Shown here: piece after piece, positions 58,511-64,000 of the stretch
Layout of the letters: every line of letters begins with the position of its first letter
How positions within the stretch are numbered: the stretch's first letter is position 1
Assembly: GCA_028751875.1 (NCBI GenBank)
Contig: CM054165.1
Span: 24,317,650 to 24,381,649, forward strand
Direction: 5' to 3'
DNA length: 64,000 bases
Origin: Rapana venosa
Lineage: Eukaryota > Mollusca > Gastropoda > Neogastropoda > Muricidae
The notes under the pieces: generated by a model
The model's input: the letters and a program-made list of their open reading frames with translations, nothing else
Databases searched by the model: none
Told to the model about the DNA's origin: nothing
Translations under genes and position numbers: made by a program

Positions 58511-58790
58511 TAAATATATGCCTTTGAAGATCACAATGGCACAGTCAGTATTGGAGGGCGGACAATCACCAACCTCAGGTTTGCCGGTGACATCGACGGA
58601 CTGGCGGGAAACGAACAGGAACTAGCCAACCTAGTGTTTCCCCTGGATGAAACATCCTCCAAATAAAGCCATGGAGATCATTTCCGAGAAGACAAAACTC
58701 ATGACAAACAGTGCCCAGCCAATCACTGCCAAGATCACAGTCAGTTTGGAAAAAGAACTTAGGTTGAAGATCACTTCCAGTCCCCTATCT
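58511..58790 (+). pseudogene. RTE-type LINE fragment in opposite orientation, catalytic part
   Basis: Plus strand: GGRTITNLRFAGDIDGLAGN (about 58,554-58,613) carries the RT catalytic region, with FAGD in place of FADD. Then MEIISEKTKLMTN (about 58,671-58,709). In the intact ORF this segment lies just upstream of the minus-strand part next door. Confidence 0.75.
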
Positions 58791-59480
58791 ACGTTATGTC
58801 CAAATTTCACAGGCACATTGTATTGCAGTACACTGTCAACAGCCTATCTACAATATGTTCAAATACAACAGACACATTGTATTGCAGTACACCGCAACAG
58901 CCTATCTACAATATGTTCAAATACACAGACACATTTGTATTGCAGTACATCGTCAACAGCCTATCTACAATATGTTCAAATACAAAAGACACATTGTATT
59001 GCAGTACATCGTCAACAAAGACACATTGTGTTGTAACACACCGTCAACACCCTATCTACAATATGTTCAAATACAACAGACACATTGTATTGCAGTACAT
59101 CGTCAACCAAATACAATTGTATTGCAGTACAACCCGTCAAAAGCAGACAATTGTATTGCAGTACACCGTCAAAAAACCCAAAACATTGTAATTGCATACA
59201 CCGTCAACAAGCAGAACAGTATTGCAGTTACAACCGTCAACAAACAAGACACATTGTATTGCAGTACACCGTCAACAAAGACACATTGTATTGGCAGTAC
59301 ACCGTCAACAACAACAAAATGTATTGCAGTACAAAACCCTCAACAACAGACGCATTGTAATAAGTAAACCGCAACAACGACACATTGTATTGCAGTACAA
59401 CCGTCAACAACAGACACATTGTATTGCAGTAAAACCGTCAACAAGCAGACACATTGTATTGCAGTACACTGTCCAACATT
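58785..59480. repeat. 59-bp minisatellite and a shortened derivative (right array)
   Basis: First units contain CCTATCTACAATATGTTCAA and CAGACACATTGTATTGCAGT. From about 59,010 units shrink to about 30 bp that keep only the ACACATTGTATTGCAGTACA part plus CCGTCAACAA. Related to the left array. Confidence 0.9.
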
Positions 59481-59689
59481 TTTCTAAACAGCTTGAACCA
59501 AACAGAAGCGTAGGGGTGTATCAGTGACGGAGCACAAAATAGTCCTGCATCAACAGAAACTGTGCCTGTTGCTGTTCTGTCCTGTGCGTTTCAAGACGTG
59601 AATAACTAGGCGACTGCATGACAGCAAGGATGAACACAGCTTTGTTCGCTTCTCGGCTAGAGGGCCGATTCACCATGGCGAGATTTGAT

Positions 59690-60570
59690 CCGTGACTGTT
59701 TTTTTGCCACCATTACACTAGCCAAATGTGACTGTTTTTGCCCACCATTACACTAGCCAATTGTGACGTTCTTGCCCACCTTACACTAGCCATTGTGACT
59801 GTTTTTTTGGGCCCCCCATTACACTACCAATTGTGACTGTTTTTGCCCACCATTACACAGCCAGTTTCGACTGTTCTTGCCCACCATTACACTAGCCAAT
59901 TGCGACTGTTCTTTCTCACCATTACACTAGCCAATTGCGACTGTTTTTGCCCACCATTACACTAGCCAATTGCGAACTGTTTTGCCTAAAATTACACTAG
60001 CCAAATGCGACTGTTTTTGCCCACTATTACACTAGCCAATTGCGACTGTTTTTTTCACAAAAATTTCAGTAGCCAATTGCGACTGTTTTTGCCCACCATT
60101 ACACTAGCCAATTGCGACTGCTTTTGCCCACCATTACTCTAGCCCGTTGCGACTGTTTTTTCCTAAAATTACAGTAGCCAATTTCGACTGTTCTTGCCCA
60201 CCATTACACTAGCCAATGCGACTGTTCTTGCTCACCATTACAGTACCAAGGCGGGCGTTCTTGCTCACCATTACACTAGCCAGTTGCGACTGTTCTTGCT
60301 CACCATTACAGTAGCCAGTTTTCGACTGTTCTTGCTCACCATTAAAAGTAGCCATTGCGACTGTTTTTTGCTCACCATTACAGTAGCCGTTGCGACTGTT
60401 CTTGCTCACCATTACACTAGCCATTGCGACTGTCTTGCTCACCATTACACTAGCCAATTGCGACTGTTCTTGCTCACCATTACACTACCAATTGCGACTG
60501 TTCTTGCTCACCATTACACTACCCAATTGCGACTGTTCTGCTCACCCTTACACTACCCAATTGCGACTGG
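59690..60570. repeat. 35-bp minisatellite, about 25 units
   Basis: Units contain CACCATTACACTAGCC and TTGCGACTGTT. Units up to about 60,200 mostly carry TTTTTGCCCACC; those after carry TTCTTGCTCACC. The 140-codon frame is a by-product. Confidence 0.92.
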
Positions 60571-60619
60571 GTCGGTGTCTAAAACGATGTCTGTGAGCAT
60601 GCGTTTTTTTTTTTAATTT

Positions 60620-60790
60620 TATCTGTTCCTATCGACACGAAATGCCTACTTTTCAAAAAGGTGGAACAGGGTTTCCAGCTTATGAACAAGATGACTTCGG
60701 GGGAGTGGAGTCGGTACTGGCGTTAACTCCAGGGGGGAAATCCGGCTCCATCAGATATGGAGCGCGATGCTGTGACCACCAGGCTAAACA
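60620..60790 (-). mobile_element. SINE, family A with tail type 2, head eroded
   Basis: Minus orientation: tail complement near 60,640-60,675 and core GGAGTGGAGTCGGTACTGGC (60,704-60,723). Joined directly to the plus-oriented family B element. Confidence 0.6.
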
Positions 60791-61110
60791 CAGGTTCGAA
60801 TCCCAGAGGGAATTTTTCAGACTCCAGCCAGCTCCTACCCAGAGTGAGTGTGCGTGGGCTCAGTGGGGAAAACTGGGACCACACAGTCGAGCTTCAATCC
60901 ACTTTCCGGATGCGATTTTTAAAACTGTTACTCAAATTACCTGACCAACACTGCAGGTATCTGTACCTCTCGGGCCCGGTTGACGCCGAGATACATTATG
61001 GTAGGAAGCTAAGAGTACAACCCTGTCAAGTAGTCTCAAAGCACAAGCACTTCCGTAGCAGCATTATTACATCATTCTCATTACCATTAATCCTCATGCA
61101 ATAAAAGAAA
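60791..61110 (+). mobile_element. tRNA-derived SINE, family B
   Basis: Starts at a B-box-like GGTTCGAATCCC (about 60,793), then CCAGCCAGCTCCTACCCAGA (about 60,824-60,843) and GTTGACGCCGAGATACATTA (about 60,979-60,998). Its A-box part is missing, consistent with fusion to the neighbouring inverted copy. Ends near an ATT/CAT-rich tail and AATAAAAG. Confidence 0.7.
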
Positions 61111-61490
61111 TGGTCTCTGATTCGATGACCCCTACTGCTCTGGTCTCAGGGTGACCTCAGGTTTGCTTTTCTCACACACCTCTGTGCCTGTCTCGAGTTT
61201 TGGGGGTTGGAGGTCCACGGGGTAAAGTCGGAGGGAGGCTGTGATGGTTGCCACCTGGGGTGGGAGACTCACTCAGCCTGGCTCCATGACTGAGCTAAGA
61301 CTGTCGTTAGTAGGGGGCTTAGTAGGTGATGTCCTGCGTAGATTATCTCGGAGGAGGCACCACTGAACACCACCAAAATGACCCAGCAGCAGTGCAGGGC
61401 CCCTCTGGCTGATAACCCTAAAGCGGCCTGACATGAATAGGCTCCCTGTGAACCTCCGACCCTGAGGATGCAACATAACGAATCGGGGGG
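61111..61490. other. Unassigned sequence
   Basis: No repeat or gene recognised; a G-rich run follows at 61,485-61,510. Confidence 0.3.
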
Positions 61491-61510
61491 AGGGGGGGGG
61501 GGGAGGGGGG

Positions 61511-61800
61511 GAGAGATAGCTAGGTGGTTAGAATGATGCGCATTGCGCTCGTAATCAGCTGACCCGGGTTCGAATCTCGTTGAAGAGGATTTTTCCTCTG
61601 GAGTTAATATCAGTGCCGACTCCACTCCCCGCAAAAGTCCTTTGGATGAGACTATAAACCGAGGTCCTGTGTGCACGCAGAACATCATGTGCACACGTTA
61701 AAACCCGTTCCGCTTTTCGAAAGAGTAGGCCATTGTGTACCGGTGGGAACGGATGGAAATATTTACAAAAGTGCATACTAACGGGGACTGGATGCACATG
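61511..61800 (+). mobile_element. tRNA-derived SINE, family A with tail type 2, near full length
   Basis: tRNA-like head with A-box-like TAGCTAGGTGGTTAG (about 61,517) and B-box GGGTTCGAATCTC (about 61,566). Core with GTGCCGACTCCACTCCCCGC (about 61,613-61,632) and ATAAACCGAGGTCC. Tail with AGAGTAGGCCATTGTGTACC (about 61,722-61,741). Best reference copy for this variant in the window. Confidence 0.82.
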
Positions 61801-61887
61801 AGAGCTTATTCCATTATCATCGAGTAAAATAAATAAATAAAAGAAAGAATCTGCTGGATATGCTTTGGGCGGTGAGGTTGGAATGAA

Positions 61888-62225
61888 CAGCGTGGAAACA
61901 GCAGGATAAACACAGCGTGGAAACAGCAGGATAAACACAGCGTGGAAACAGCAGGATAAACACAGCGTGGAAACAGCAGGATGGAAACAACGTGGAAACA
62001 GCGGGGTAAACACAGCGTGGAAACAGCAGGATAAACACAGCGTGGAAACAGCAGGATAAACACAGCGTGGAAACAGCGGGATAAACACAGCGTGGAAACA
62101 GCGGGATGGAAACAGCGTGGAAACAGCGGGATGGAAACAGCGGGATGGAAACAGCGGGATGGAAACAGCGGGAAGGAAACAGCGTGGAAACAGCGGGACA
62201 GAAACAGCGTGGAAACAGCAGGACA
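61888..62225. repeat. 25-bp minisatellite, about 13 units
   Basis: Units contain CGTGGAAACAGCAGGATAAA. The right half switches to shorter GCGGGATGGAAACA units. Three minus frames of 140-231 codons across it are by-products. Confidence 0.92.
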
Positions 62226-62600
62226 ACAAAGCAAAACATGCAATAGTCACAGATCTGTACTGCTAATAGGCATGTTGCCTTGCCTTTTCAAAAGGCAGTT
62301 TAAGCTGTACACTGTCATGATCAGAATGAAAATCAATGACTGATGTCCATGTTTTCAGGGCAAACTGATTTTCTGACTAAACAGTTCGTTTCTCTTTGTT
62401 AGAATGTTTAGTTAACACCCTGTCGATCTGTCAGTCTAAGGAAACAAAAGAGTGATGAAGGGAGATAAATACACAACAGGCTTACCTGGACATTTTCTGC
62501 ATGTTACCACATACTACCTCTGTGACAATGAGAAAATGGCTTGCTTTGTTGAAATAAAGATGCCGCAACTATATGACATGAGTATAAAGTTCTTATGGTC
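62226..62600. other. Unassigned sequence
   Basis: No feature recognised. Confidence 0.3.
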
Positions 62601-62845
62601 ATGTCTCTGTCACTTTCGTCTTTTGTCTCTGTCTTTCTGTCTCTCTGTCTGTCTCTCTGTGCACATCGCACGCGCTTCTCTGTGAGGAGTGAGTGATTGT
62701 TGTGTGTGTGGGGTGTGTGTGGGGTGTGTGTGTGTGTGTGTGTGTGTGTTGTGTGTGTGTGTGTGTTGTGAGAGAGAGAGAGAGATAGAGAGAGAGAGAG
62801 GAGAGGAGAGAGAAGAGAGAGAAGGAGAGAGAGAGGAGGAGAGAG
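62601..62845. repeat. (CTGT)n, (GT)n and (GA)n cluster
   Basis: CTGT/CTCT repeats to about 62,660, GT repeats 62,700-62,768, GA-rich to 62,846. Confidence 0.88.
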
Positions 62846-62945
62846 TAAAAACACACATACCAAAAATCAGACATTCAGAAACAGTGGATATAAAAAACAA
62901 ATAATGTTTACAGGTTACGGATTTGTCAAAAAGTTTTCATTTTCA

Positions 62946-62947
62946 CA

Positions 62948-62995
<48 letters not shown>

Positions 62996-63310
62996 TTCCT
63001 AACTGGCAACAAGCTAAACACTCATCTTTAGCCAACTCAAGGTCATGAACGCAACACAGGCATCAGATGTGATTACATCAGTGCTTTCCAAGATTAAACA
63101 ACACATCAACATCAACATACCACGTCCATTCCCAAGGTTCTGAAGATAATCAGTCTGCTAGATGTACACCCTCCCCCAGAGTACTGCAGGTTCTGAAGAT
63201 AATCAATCTGCTAGATGTACACCCCTCAGTAATCTCTCAGCCAAAAAGCTCAAATAGATTGGGAGCGGAAAATGTTGAAATGAACTAGGATCGGAAACAG
63301 CAACAGCTGA
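62946..63310. repeat. (AC)n tract and local repeat unit, copy 1
   Basis: AC repeats at 62,949-62,992, then a unit with GCCAACTCAAGGTCATGAAC (63,031) and TTTCCAAGATTAAACAACA (63,085-63,103). A 45-bp piece containing GGTTCTGAAGATAATCA is duplicated in tandem (63,137-63,180 and 63,189-63,230). Confidence 0.65.
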
Positions 63311-63635
63311 GGACCAAATACATCTTCGTGTATAATGAGGGAACAGGAACGACAAAGGGAAATCACTCAGATACAGTTGCTAACAGCCACCGTGTCAGTA
63401 TTTTCCTCAGACCTAGGCAGAGGCGTGCACTTGGCCTAACCGATCATGAGCTGTTGCTACATTGGTGGTTGGCTGCAGGTGTAGGCATCAGAAAGATTTT
63501 CTTACTATTGCGGGTATCCTTCTAAATTATGAGTGGGGGCACATGTGTTTGTGTATGCAGCGGAGCAGAGGTGGAGTAGTGGGTAGGTGGGTGAGTGTAA
63601 CTGCATGTCTCTGTATGTATAAATGTCACACACAC
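63311..63635. other. Dispersed-repeat core and unassigned sequence
   Basis: 63,355-63,412 parallels 55,572-55,625. Downstream nothing is recognised. Confidence 0.45.
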
Positions 63636-63745
63636 GCGCGCGCGCGCATAGAGAGAGAGGGGAGGAGAGAAAGAGAGAGAGAGAGAAAAGAGAGAGAGAG
63701 AAGGAGAGAGAAGAGAGGGGAGAGAGAGAGAGAGGGGAGAGATTG
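63636..63745. repeat. (CG)n then GA-rich microsatellite
   Basis: Short CG run at about 63,635-63,647, then GAGA repeats. Confidence 0.88.
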
Positions 63746-63774
63746 GTAAAGTGTAGCAAGTAAAACAATAATTA

Positions 63775-64000
63775 TCTGTCACCAACTCATGGCCGGCCAT
63801 AATGGGATTGTATCAATGTTTTCCAAGCTGAAACAACCTGTATCAAGTTATTTTCCGCATGTCAAAAGCTCTGTTCATAACACTATGAGCGAGAAAAATT
63901 AAAGCTAAATTGTGAGCAAAATATTTTTAAAATGAATTGTGAGCGGAAAAAGTTTTTAAAAATTTGTGAGCAGAAAGTTTTCAAAATAGATATTGAGCAA
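63775..64000. repeat. Local repeat unit, copy 2, and 30-33 bp tandem units
   Basis: CACCAACTCATGGCCGGCCA (63,781) and TTTTCCAAGCTGAAACAAC (63,819) parallel copy 1. From 63,885 three to four units contain TTGTGAGC(A/G)(G/A)AAA and a TTTTTAAAA run; the last is cut by the window end. Confidence 0.6.

Noticed and set aside
59690..60570. CRISPR-like array
   Set aside because: Direct tandem repeats without unique spacers, in a eukaryotic genome, no cas genes. The same applies to the 43-, 28- and 25-bp arrays.
61555..62250. 231-codon minus frame of Phe, Pro, Ala, Val and Ser repeats
   Set aside because: Produced by the 25-bp minisatellite; the overlapping frames have the same peptide shifted.

Overview
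This is a eukaryotic, repeat-dominated window. It has no operons, no bacterial-type genes and no convincing intact host protein gene. Dense di- and tetranucleotide microsatellites, many minisatellites, tRNA-derived SINEs and non-LTR retrotransposon (LINE) fragments point to an animal genome. The SINE and LINE types look to me like those of gastropod molluscs; that is an inference from memory, not a search. The assembly is a long-read-style draft with a 500-base N gap (32,720-33,219), indel-rich tracts and one region of almost pure homopolymers (43.7-44.7 kb).

Layout. 0-8.4 kb: microsatellites, a LINE 3' end, several SINE copies and a 5'-truncated LINE with reverse transcriptase (4.0-5.3 kb). 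8.5-9.3 kb: a 21-bp minisatellite that fakes a 276-codon ORF. 9.29-13.02 kb: a block repeated base for base at 25.68-29.40 kb, at an offset of exactly 16,384 bp. Between the copies lies about 12.3 kb of different sequence that I identify as a decayed Maverick/Polinton, a giant virus-like DNA transposon. It holds a retroviral-type integrase relic on +, a protein-primed family B DNA polymerase relic on -, and a relic of a membrane-anchored Polinton-associated protein on -. Both enzymes have lost catalytic residues.

29.4-38 kb: a possible terminal exon, a 28-bp minisatellite, a SINE, a LINE RNase H fragment, the N gap, (AC)n tracts, a 13-bp minisatellite that is open in three frames, and a foldback element. 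37.4-43.3 kb: a LINE reverse transcriptase fragment split by a SINE with an 11-bp target-site duplication, an RTE-type fragment, and a long minus-strand LINE with endonuclease, reverse transcriptase and RNase H (I/Nimb-like). 46.4-52.7 kb: minus-strand LINE ORF2 relic and, upstream in its own direction, an ORF1-like reading frame. 53-64 kb: simple repeats, SINEs, several minisatellites, and an RTE fragment that looks 5'-inverted (twin priming) inside a minisatellite.

The parts worth a second look are the Polinton relic with its odd flanking duplication, the nested and inverted retroelement insertions, SINE heads with alternative tails, and several minisatellites whose units carry palindromes. 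Most long ORFs here are by-products of tandem repeats.
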